The position numbers were made by a program, and so were the translations under genes. Below are positions 24,014 to 36,000 of a stretch of 64,000 nucleotides of DNA, piece by piece. Position 1 is the stretch's first letter, and each line of letters starts with the position of its first letter. The DNA comes from Hoplostethus atlanticus (Eukaryota > Chordata > Actinopteri > Trachichthyiformes > Trachichthyidae). The notes under the pieces were generated by a model, which was given only the letters and a program-made list of their open reading frames with translations, was not told where the DNA came from and did no database searches. The stretch is taken from assembly GCA_034670405.1 (NCBI GenBank), contig JAXDDX010000002.1, forward strand, positions 2,698,001-2,762,000, in the 5' to 3' direction.

Positions 24014-27000
24014 TTCAGATGGAGGAGCGGAGAGACTCCATGCTGGAGACAGCCGCCCAGTGTTTCCAGGGTGCTTCCCGTTGTGATGGGGACAGCGATG
24101 AGGAAGAGTGGCTCATCCACTACATGCTGGGGAAGATAGCAGAGAAACGCAAACAGCCTCCACGGGAGTACCTGCAGCTTTACAAAAAGGTACACAACAG
24201 GGAGGCTCCACATTTAAGTATTACCTGATGTCATCCATCGGGATCTGTTCCGTAACCTATGCAAAACTATGAATTTCAGTGATGAGTTGATCATTCATGT
24301 TGGCAATTTGTCAATTCTAAGGAAGTGCCATACACAAACAATATATGTAAACTGGAGCCAGTGTTAATATTGTGATGATTGCAGAAATTTCTCTAGCTCC
24401 CCCTGTGAGTGGTTTCATAACCCACCTACAGAAACAAAGATTACTGCCCCCCACCCCCACAAGATCTTTCCATAATATAACAATATATTGAGTTATTCAT
24501 AGCTCTGTTGTTCTGATTAGATCAGTGGAGGCAGCTGAACCTGTAAGAAACAGAGGGCCATGGAGGTCAGCAGAGGCTGAGGGAGCAGTGTGAACACTGA
24601 ACTCTGATGTCAGCACACCTAGCTCTGTTATCTCCTCCCTCACCCCCATTTTATCTATTTCAGGGTTATTTTCTGTTGTCAATCCGATGATTGTGTTGTG
24701 GTGCTGACTCTCCATTATATTTACAGGCAGCACATTATCTTCATGAGGAGGCAGCCAGGTACCCCCGGAAAATCCACTACCATAATCCTCCTGACTTGGC
24801 CATGGAAGCCCTGGAGGTAAACTACCTGTAGCTGGTCATTCAAAGGGTTTCTAGTTGTGTCACATTCATGCAATGTTTTGTAAGATAATTGACAGAAAGC
24901 ACGCTAATTGAATGAAAGACATAGACATGCACCTTTGGACCATTAACCCTCTCTCTGCAACATCTCCCCTCCAGTTGTATTTCCGTCTGAGTGCCACAAT
25001 CCTGAAACTACTGGAGGCTGATGAGCCTGACCTAGAGCACGAGGTCTTTTTTAATATGCTGGTTGAAGCGGCCACAGGGCCATTTGCCAGGGGGGAGGAG
25101 AAGAGCATGCCAAGCATGCCTAGGTCCCTTGAAAAGTAAGCCACAGAAAAATTACCCAGTAGGAATCAGAAACCACAACTGTCTTTATGGCCCAACATTC
25201 ATCCTCAATCTTTTCCTCCTTCCAGGGAGAAGCCCCCCTCCATGATAGATGAAGACTCTCACTGTTCATCAGTTTGTGCGGGCAATGTCCTTGGCTCCTC
25301 CCTTCCTTCAGTTGCCGCTCCAGGTCTGACATCCCCTCCTTACATGGCCACACCGGTCGACCACGATTACGCCAAACGTAAAACACTCCGGCGGCAGCAG
25401 TGGCAGCAGCAGCAGCAGCAGCAGCATGAGGAGCAGCAGGCCGATGGTACAGTCCCAGTCCTAGACACTGCCTCTGGGGTTGGGCCCTTTCTGCACTGGG
25501 ACAGGAAGCCCTTTGGGGAGTGCTCAGAAGGCTAATCACCATGCTAATGGCTTTGGTTTCAGTAATAATGATCCCTGTATGCACTGGGTGATTGGGATGT
25601 GGTGAAATGGGCAATATGGCTACTGATTATTTGACTGTGTGAACACTGCTGCACAGTGGTGCAGCACAGCAAACGCAGGTATAAAAGCTGAGTTTGGCGG
25701 TGAGCATTCAGGCCAGTGTGTGTGCGCTGGTGTTGTGCTGGTCTAACATCCATTTTTAGTTGCTCTGTTTTCCTGTTGATCATTTTCCTTATTTTCCTTT
25801 CCTTCTCACTCCCCTTGCTTTTAGACTTTGCTGTAATTTTCTAGCTTAGTTTATAACAGCATAAAGGAAATGCATCAGCTTTGATGAAACCACATTGTCA
25901 TGCTGTACTGAAGGCTTAGTTTTTTTATGTTAAGGTTTTGCCAATGACACCCATGTTTTGGTTACACTTGACCATTTACTGCACCAATCGATGCTGACAG
26001 TAAACAGATTTATCAAGAAGTGCCTTTGCTGGATCATAGGCTGAGGAGTTAATCTTAAATTGGTCTAAAAGTTGCAAAAGCCTGACAATTTGGGATTTAA
26101 TCACATCTTTCTTTTGCAAATCACAATACTAGATGCACTTGAAGTTTTGACAATTTTGCAAAATGCCGGCAGTTTTTTCGTATTACACAACCCACATAGA
26201 AATGTGCATATATCTCATAAAGCAGGACATGAAATTAGGAAATTATATAATCTATAAGTATATTTGCATAATGGCTCCTTCACTTAATAGTTGCAAGCAG
26301 TAAAGTACATCTGAAGCAAACTATGAGGTTTTAAATTCACATTTAGTATCCATTATGGAACCTCTTTTATGTGCAGTGTTACACAGCACTGAGAAATTTT
26401 AAGTACTCTGCCGAGCTTTGCAGTAGTATTTTATGATTATGCTAAAATGTCAGAATGGCCAGTAAATATTTGCTACATCTTTGATAGTGATTGAATACAT
26501 TGCAAAGCAAAAAAAAGCAAAGACTGAGCTTCAACAATTTAAATAATTTGCAGTCGACGGTTATATTCCTGTCTTAAGTGAATGCAACAAAGACGCTGAG
26601 ATGCTGTTGGGAAAAAACATAGCGCTGATCATTCTTTTTCATGGAGCAAAATTTCAGCCAATGGCATCCTTCCACCCACCCCATGCTCTGAATCATGTTT
26701 AGCTTGAATGTGTGAATAATGCAGCCATATTGCCCAGTTTTGTCACCCTTTCCAGATTCCTTCCTACCTACCTACCTGCCTGCTACCTCTCTGCCTGCTT
26801 GCTTCTACCACCTGCTTTGCCATTTATATATGCATGTAGATCTAATGGGGGTGAATGTCTCCACTACTCGACAAATTCAGTCCTTAATCACAGTCCACTA
26901 AATACTGTCATGTGGTCACGTTATTTGGGTTTTGTGTTGTCTTAAACGTCCTGGAGATATTTCAAATCTTCTGTGAATCCTGTGTTTGCCATTCTAATTA

Positions 27001-30000
27001 TGTTCAATTAATGTAAAAATGCCATGTCAGGAAGAATGTGACTGGCCCCTTATTGGCACACATCTCTGAAACTGAAGGTAGAAAATGGACTATCATGTGC
27101 AGGTTTGCCTGTGGGTTTCCAATCCCATTGGCTTGTGGCCTGTTTGAAGCACATCATGGTGACAAGACTGTAGGGCCTGATTCAAACTCAAAGCATATCT
27201 TTACTTGATTTGCTTGAAACAATTAATTAATGAAATCACTACGACGATCGACCCTTGAAAGAATTCACATTATTCCTATAATGCTGAGCAATCCTGTCTT
27301 GAGCATGAACTAGCATCCCCCAGAGCTAGAAACAAGGGAGCCTTCTGATGTTGATGGACACAGTAACATTAGCCAGGATGATTTTTCCAGGGATATGAAC
27401 ACATTACTGAGTGTCTTTATTGCCATTGTCTGTTGATGATATCACATATTATGGCCTTCATTCTCCAGTTTCTGGCTTTGGGGGAGAGATGTTCATGTTG
27501 ATATGATACAATTTTGATTGAACTGTCCAAGAGCATCAGAATAACCTTTTGTATTCTCATTAAGTGTAAATCTGCATTGCACTGCACATTTTATGTGATT
27601 GGTTCGGGTCTGAATCAGGTCTAGGTTATCAAGGGGAGTAGAATCAATACTGTACTCAAGATTGATATGTAATATTTGAAAGAAAATGTCGTCATCTCAG
27701 TTTCTTATGAGTTCAGGGATATGGCTTTGCTTGATTATATTTTTTAAAACAGCTCCCCATATCTTCAACAGCCTCCCCAGAGTTTGACCATGATTACTGC
27801 CTGCCCAGGTCTCCAATGTGGCTGGCATCCCTGAATGGTACTGCTCTTAATACCCACCAAACTTTAAGAGGCTATGTATTCAGTCCAAAACCAGTTCTTG
27901 AAGAATACTGAAGTGCATTCCTATAGGAAGCACAGATCACATTTGGGGGTTATTATAGTTTACATAAGTTCTTTCAGTACCATAATAACACCTATTGAGT
28001 TACCTCTGTAAAGTATTAATGTTGTTAGCATCTATTTTGCAATGCCTTCTGTACTATTCATTGGTTTTAACTCCATTACTGTGAATCTTCTGAATACTCC
28101 CTTGTGTGCATTCTTCTCTGAAATTGCAGTCTTGTTGCCCCCCTGCTAATTCTGTTATTTACAGTCCCCTGCCAAAGACTTTTCTTGCTGAGGCTGCACA
28201 ACATGGCAATTAAGAGGAATGCTGGCATTTTGGTTTTGGGCTTGTTACAAAAACAAACCACCTTTTCTTTATAACAATTGAGTCTGTCATTAGTAATGTA
28301 GTGATAGTGATCTACTAATAAGGATTTGTGGCTCATAACATATTTTTCATAATTCTGTAATTGTATAGTTTTCTGATGTTTTTTTCATTACAATAGAGAA
28401 TATACCTTATTTGTATTTTAAAACAAGTCATATCATATCAACAATTTTGAAAACGGCCTACACACAGCATGCCACCAAAACATGCGATAGAACATACTGG
28501 ATCATTTTATTGGTTGAAATTCCCAGCATGATACAATAATCTCCATTTATTCGCTAATACCATTTTAGGCACTGATAGATTGACCGTCCATAAAAGTAAC
28601 TATCAAAATATAAAGCTACATAGCTATTGTTAGGACATAAAAGTACTTCACATATTAGTACTTTTCCATGATATCCCAAAGGCTAAATTCGTGTGTCTGG
28701 TCCTTAGGCCAGGCAGCTGGTCACATGACCTGTGTTGTTTTTCTGTTGCCCCCTGGCAGAGCGCAGTCAGGACAGCGAGGTGGTGATGCTTTCCGACTCC
28801 AATTCAACCCAGGATGCCTTCACAGATCCTGCCAGCTCACAGGACAGCAGCCACAAGCTGGCTTCTGGGAAGGCCAGCTCCTCCTCATCAGAAAACACAA
28901 CCCCTATAAAGGAAGGGCCGCCTGCAGCTGATGACACAGGTACACTAGCATGGGAATAGTGGACTTCACATTGATACTATGGTAGGAGATAAAATCTTTG
29001 ATCTTTGATTTGAATCCTGCATTAGCTTCACATGGAGAAAAAAGCAATGAGGGAGGACATGCTGGCATCCAGATGGAGGATAAAGTTGTCCAAGAAGTAG
29101 TAGACCCCATGTCGGTGACACTGCCTGAAGCTCCAGCCCCCAAGATTTCTATGGAACCCTGTCCTCATCCTCTGCCTGTCCCAGCCACCCCACCAAAGCC
29201 AGCCCCTTCTCAACAGGCCACTCCTCAGACCCCAGCCAGTGAGGGCAAGAGGAAACCTGAGCCACTCCCTGAGGTTGTGGAGGTACCCAAGGCCCTACCT
29301 GCAGAGCATGCCGACCAGCGACATATGCTGGTGGAAATGTGTGTCAATGCTCTCTTCCTCTGCCTCGGCCGCTTCCCTCAGCACTACAAGAGTCTCTACC
29401 GCCTGGCCTTCTTCTACACCAATAGCAAGACCCATCAGGTCAGTCCAACTTCAGAACTACCCTGCTAATTTGTGGCGCTAGCCGATTCTCATTGCTTTTC
29501 ACAGGCCAACTCACCCATTACACCTTAGTCATACACCTGTCATCAGTATCTCCTGCCATTAATGCTCTGACATTTACAGAAGATGAGCCTTTCTACGAAT
29601 TCCTACAGTCCCATGCCAGCCACCATGCCATCAACCTTTTGTGTAGCACTGTCAGAGACCTATAGCAGCCAGGCCTATTTAATATAGTTTTTCTTGGATT
29701 TTCCTGTGGGCCTGTGGGCTCTCTGCAGTGGTACAGGAGGTGCTGAAACAGCAGGTGTGTGGCTATAAGGCTCTGTGGGCAGAGGTGTGCGTGGGTGGTA
29801 GCACAGTGCTCTCTCAGCCAGTTTGGCACAGGGAGATTGTGTTGAGCTTTACTGTGGTGGCATCCTTCTGTCAGCACTCTGTTTATTGAACCGTTTCAAT
29901 GCAGTCTTTGTCCCTACTCAATAAGGATGAGTTAGGCAGGGAAGGCTACTTGTACTTTTTTGTTGTGTGTTTTGTAATATCATTATACATACATTTGAGT

Positions 30001-33000
30001 TCACAGTATATGCAGTGTATGCAGAGCATGTGTTAATGATTGATAAAAACGTAGGTTTAGAGCTCAGTTAATGAGCCAGATTAATTTTACTTATTACAGA
30101 TTACGATTGGTCTACTTTATAATGCTTGAGATTGCTTCAGTCTTGAATCTTTCTCAAAAGTCATGAGTGCTACGGTTATACATTCAGCTAAGATATATGT
30201 AATTGTTCCAGAGGGAGGCCTTTTATATACAATGACTTTTGATTGAGGCTTGTACAATTTTTAAGGCTTTTCCCAATGTCTGCTTCCAGTGGAGTTCTCT
30301 GCAGCCTAGATGAAAGCAAATGTGAAAGCACATTAACTTGTTCTTGATGTGACGCTGTTGACACAGGTAGCTTAGCCGCTCTCACAACCCCTCACAGCTA
30401 GTGTTAAAAGCCTCTGCACCCCTTTTGTTCTCAGGAAAATTGCTCTAGCTGCATTGATTGGCCAGTGTTGCTCTCACTACAAAGATGGAAGGAGAGAGAG
30501 CCTGTAATCTCATGTTATCTGCTTCTGGGTTTGTGCTAGATAACATGAAGTGGCGTTAGCGTGCTATCTTTTCAAGCAGGGCACTGGTATAGGCACTGAT
30601 TTGTGAGTCATATCATACTGCGAAAAGATTTTCACTGCATTTTCACGATTGTAAATAAGCATCATTTGTTCCTTTTCTTTTTAGCAGTAGTGCATGATTA
30701 AATACTACGTGGTAATTCCCTCTCTTTGGAAGTCTATTCTGATTAAGTTACTGAGGGGTCGGGGTTTCACAGAATAGTCGACACTGTGCATCATTGTAGA
30801 CTAATCGTTCATCTGTGGTTTTAGCACGGTGCAGTAATAAAGCAGAGGCAACGTTAGCGAGGAGAAGCGCCAACAGAGTGAATGTCAGTGTGTCAGTCAC
30901 TATTAATAATGTTTATTTCAATAAACCAATACATTCGTAAACTTTATGCAACCTGTGTTTATTGGCGAGATTGCTACAGTAGTTTCACAAGTTATATCTG
31001 AAGTTGATCTTGTATTTCAAACTGTTTGAGCATGTAATCATAGTGCATCATAGTAGGCTATTCAGACCTTTTGCTTCTCACGACCGAAGGTGGACATAAC
31101 TTTGGTTGTTGTTGAACATAGATTTGTTTGAACAATCATTTTCTATGTTATGCCATGTTAAATAAACAGAATTTAAGGTATTTAGATAAGGAAAGACTCC
31201 CGCTATCCCTGCAAGAAAGCAGTCGCATTGTTATTGCAGACAAACGGTATCTCCAGCTCAGACAAGTTTGCTGGGGGTTTAGTCCAATCAGATCGCGGCT
31301 CATTTGTAAACAGCCTCTCAGAGCCAATCTAGGACTCACCCGCCTACATTAGTTAACCCTTTACTGGTTGTATTTGAGCGCTTTTTGACGAGAATTGATC
31401 ATTGTTATTGGGTGAAAAAAAATATGATATCTCCCGCGATTAATCGACTACTCGACTACTTTTTGGGAGTAGTTGATGACTACTAAAATGCAGCAGTCGT
31501 GAATGCCCTACTGAGGGGTATCCGCTTGTTTTCCTAATTATCAATCATTATATATTGAAATGCAGATGCACTTGTATATTTTTTTTTTCTCCACAGAACC
31601 TACAATGGGCCCGAGACGTGTTGCTAGGAAGCAGTGTCCCATGGCAACCACTGAAGCACATGCCAGCACAAGGACTTTTCTACGAAAGAAACAAGACAAA
31701 CCTGTTCAATGTAAGTTACAGATTTCACCACACCAGCATGGCTGTTACTCTACGCTCAATATGTCATTATGTCACCGCATATATCTAAACACATTTGAGA
31801 CACAGAGACACCTGTCATCACTGGAGACGTGCGTGGAATTCTGTTATGGTTGGCACATTCAAATCTCAGTAACTGTGTTTCCTTTTTGTGTGAGATGGAG
31901 GAAACAGAGAAAACACCATTTCAGTTGTTTATTTCTCATACTGGAGAGCTCAGGAACAGGCTGTTTTTCATGTTTGCAGATTAATTGTGGCATTTAGTTG
32001 TCAATAGAATGTCATGGATGTGATTCATCCACTTTGGTTGCATTATTGAGCTAACATAAAATCAATATCTGTAGTTTCTTTAACTGTATTATATTGTCTA
32101 CTTTCAGAGTCATACTTTTTACATGAAAAGACTTTAAAAAATCTATAGTTATGAATCGATTTAAAAGAAGTTTGACAATGTTATGAAGAAAAACTATTTT
32201 CTCTTTCAAATGTGTTACTACTGTCTTACTAAATATTTAGCTATATGCTGTATAACGCCATACCGGTTAATCCATGCAAAGCAACTAGCAACCCTGAAGT
32301 ATGCTCTCACATTCTCACCTAATGATCTCTGTGTTCACTGTGAGTGCAAACGTGTGGCATAGTGCATGGTTATGTTTGTCTTTTTCACAGACTTTATTCA
32401 CAGAATTCAATTTGATATACTAAAGTCATCCCTGATTATGGGTCACTTGATACAAGCACTGCTATGAATGGAGTCACACAGTGGGTGATTGTAGTTATTG
32501 TCTGCCTCCCAGAATTACGATGCCTCTAGTGGATTCCAGGGGAGGAGATTACCGTCTGGATCTGTCATCTGTTCTGCACATCAGCTCATTTGCCTCTTTT
32601 CGCATTTACTTGAATGAAGTCCCCTATAGAAGGAGATACTACAGCTATATCACTGCATTCAAGAAATGGTCTTCCTCATGTGAATTGTCAACCTCTAAAT
32701 GCTCATGCTCTTGTTACAGAGCAGGTGATACAGGCAGAATCTCATAGCAAGTCAAGAACTCATATCTGTAGTCGGGACCTATTTTGGATGTGTGCATGCA
32801 TTGGGACGTAGGTGAGTGTGTAGGCTGTGGAGTCCAAAGCTGACTCCAGAAGGCGTCTGTGAACAGACTGTAGATGCGGTGTGTGAGGGCCAGGTCTAAG
32901 CTGAGGGAGGACTCTGGCTCCCACTGGGTTCTCACAGAGCCCCTTCTGGAGGCAAACCTGCTGCCCTGGCACACCAACTGTTGGAGCTTTACTGTCCCCT

Positions 33001-36000
33001 TCAAACGAAGCCCTCTCTCTCTACCATAGGGTACTGCAAACCCCCTGAATATTAGTCAAATAGGCCTGTTTTCTATGAGTCCAGTGGTTGTTGTATCAGT
33101 GACTAACAGTAGAGTTGCTACAAGGTGGAGTATAGCCTGTATTTTCAACCTTTATTTTGTCTAGGCATGCATGCTCTTCTCCAGCAATGCCCTGCTTCAC
33201 ACTCACACGGTTACTCACATTCACACCTGGGACTGTTTGTACCCAGTACAAACAGTCGTTGGCCACCAAACAGCTCCACGAGAGCAATAGGGGATTAACT
33301 GCCTTTCTCAAGGGCACATCGACAGTGGTTGTTAATGGAGGGAAGGTATTTCTCATTCACTTTCCCTACACAGATGGAACAGGATTTGAACCGACAACTT
33401 TCCAGTCACAAGCCCGCTTCTCTAACCTCCATGCTCCAGGCAAGTCAGTCTGGGGCCTACAGGTGAACTGACTTGCCTGTAGCATCACAGGATCCTGACT
33501 GATCAATCACTGTCAGTGTTGGATGAATATGTCGTGCCTTGTGCTAGGCAGAGTGAGCAGTCATCTCTGAGTGACAGAATGAACAGGTGAGTGCATGAGA
33601 GTTGGCACAAATTGACACGGACAGTAGATCACATCATAGATGTGGCACCTTTATGTCAAGGCGACCTGTCTCTCAACTGAGGCTACGTCCACATTAAGCC
33701 GGGTAAATTTGAAAACGCATACTTATCTCTCCGTTTTGGCCTCCTGTCCACACTAGGGCGGCTCCAGCCAAGCAGCCGAGTGGTCTGCGGATGCCCATGG
33801 AAGGAGGTATGCGTTTTTGGTGGTCTTGTGTGGATGCCGAGAAAACGAAAACGCTAGACCCGAAAACGCCGTTTTCAAATTTAAACTGCTTAGTGTGGAC
33901 GTACTCTGAGTGTGCACCTCTTTGAGCCTGTTGGTGAATACTCAGTTCCCTTATGTAGGTCGTCATGCCCTACTTTCCCTCTTGCTTTGGTTGGCTTATA
34001 TCAACTGGGCCTGCATAAAGTAACCTATATACTGCTGTTTTGAAATGATCCAGATCAGTTGAGGTTGTGTTGCATAATTTATTGCTGTTAGCCTTCAGCA
34101 TGAGTGGTTTTTAGGAGGGCCAGTGCACTCAGTTCTACTGGTAATCAACTTAGGATTGTTAGAGTGCAGTTATTATTTCCTCTAATTAAAACCATAGTGA
34201 TTTGACAATTATTTTATTTATTCAGGTCTGAATAGGTTTATCTAAAAGAGTAGGTTAGGTCAAGGTTAATATTGCCACAGAGTCACAGGATAGCAAGGCT
34301 GGATCTTATGATCTTCAGTTGTAATGCCGGGCATAGTACTTGTCATAGCAGGGAAAACAATCTTCTTTGGTTTGGACCCTTTGGCTGCACAGGATTACTG
34401 TTGATTTATCCTGCAGAGTCAGTGTATGCTTGCTCAGGCATGGTGTTGCCCCCTCCACACATTTGCTTACATATTCCTCCACCCACTCACACACTCACTC
34501 TCAAGCTCCAGAGAAAATAGATATCCTTGTTGCTACATTTCAGACAAACAGTACTACATCCTGGTCTTTTAACTTCCCAGAGAACATGTTTTGAGCTGTT
34601 GCTGTCTTTTCAGGGCTTGGCTTTGACTGCTTGATTTTAACTTTGCCTGTAGGTAGGCTTCAGTGTCTAGTTATATTAGGTTAGTGTTGTCTTTTTGGGG
34701 CCAGTTGCACTCGCATTACTTGCATGACTCAAACATGTTGTGTGTTCGGCTGTGCAGAGTGCTGGAGGTGGAGCTCCACCCAGGAGAACCCTGTCTTTTG
34801 TGAGGGGAGGAGTGTTGGGCCAGATAAATACATGTTGAAGAAGTTGATATTTTGATTTGCATCTCAGGGGTTAACTCCGCTTCCACTCTGCACTGTGTCG
34901 TTCTACTGTGGGTTTAGGTGACGTAACATAGTTTAGATTTGTTTTTCTCACTCACACAACCGGAAGCAGGAAAACCAAAGTGAGTTTGCTTAGTAAGTTC
35001 ATGGTGACCAACTGGAGAGACACGACCAGAGATGAAAGAGAGGAAAGGAAGAAGGTGAGGACTGTCGCCAGTGTGCTGCTGGCTGACGAAATACTTTGTG
35101 TACGGAGCACCCTTCTTCTTCAGCGTGGTTCTTTTCTTGTAGGTGGGGGCTTTTACTTATAAAAACATGTCCCCACTCTTAAGCACTTTTTGTCCATCTT
35201 CCTCTCTACATCCCACTACGAAGATCTGGTTGCGCTGAGTCCATTTTTCAGCCAGTTTGTTTTCTGTTGTTCCTTTCCTGTTGCGCTCTGTCTTCAGGGA
35301 GATTGTGTTCTACCCCTCCCCCTGGCTCTTATTTGCTCTACTCTTCTCCTCTCGCTGTTGCACTCGTGTTCTGTTTCCTCATTACTCTCTCTCACTCCTG
35401 TTTGTGTATGTATTGTGTGGGTGTGCGCTAATGGGCGGGAGTTACTCAGCCTGCCTCTGATTGGCTAGCAAAGACCTACAGGGATTGGCTGTATGCTGTG
35501 TATAGTGAGAGGGAAAAGAAGGGAGGAGGGGGAAAAGAACTCCAGCAGGCTGGGGTCAGGGGAGAGCGGAGATAGAGGGAGGGAGTGCGTGGGTGTTTTG
35601 TTTTGAGATGGCAGGGTTTGAAAGCGGGAGAGGAACGAGTCAGCTTCTCTGTCAGTGGCATACTGAGCTTATAGGCCCTGACGCCAGCGCTGTTTCTCCT
35701 CTTGTCAAGACGGCTTCCATCCTCTCCTCCTCCTTCTGCTCCTGTTCGGCCGTGTGCAGCTGTGCTTCCCTCCTGCTCTCTCCTGCAGCTCTCGCAGCCC
35801 CAGCACCCAAATGCAGCCCACCCCTAGCTTTCTGAGCGTGAGCTGCTTTCAGGGTGGGGGCACTGCCAGGGCTGCTGGTGCTGCTACCGCCAGCAGGAAA
35901 CTATCTCAAAGAATACTAACACAGGCGCCAGTGGAGTAACATTCCTTGGTGATGGTGAGTCGCTTTCTCTATTTCTGACTGACTTTTACAGAAAGATCAT

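Noticed and set aside
23887-24213. Open frames through the (GT)n and (CA)n microsatellites, also at 5839-6334, 6424-6910 and 50287-50512
   Set aside because: Dinucleotide repeats have no stop in two frames, so they create long open frames that are not genes.
25447-25535. Cabin1 exon 26 reading on to a stop at 25535 as the natural protein end
   Set aside because: A good donor at 25447 and a phase-matched next exon at 28760 give the expected SQDS-type continuation. The read-through is intronic.
35593-35835. An 80-codon open frame inside the candidate alternative exon as a protein
   Set aside because: Ser/Cys/Ala-rich composition with no recognisable motif. At most it is an upstream ORF of the candidate transcript.
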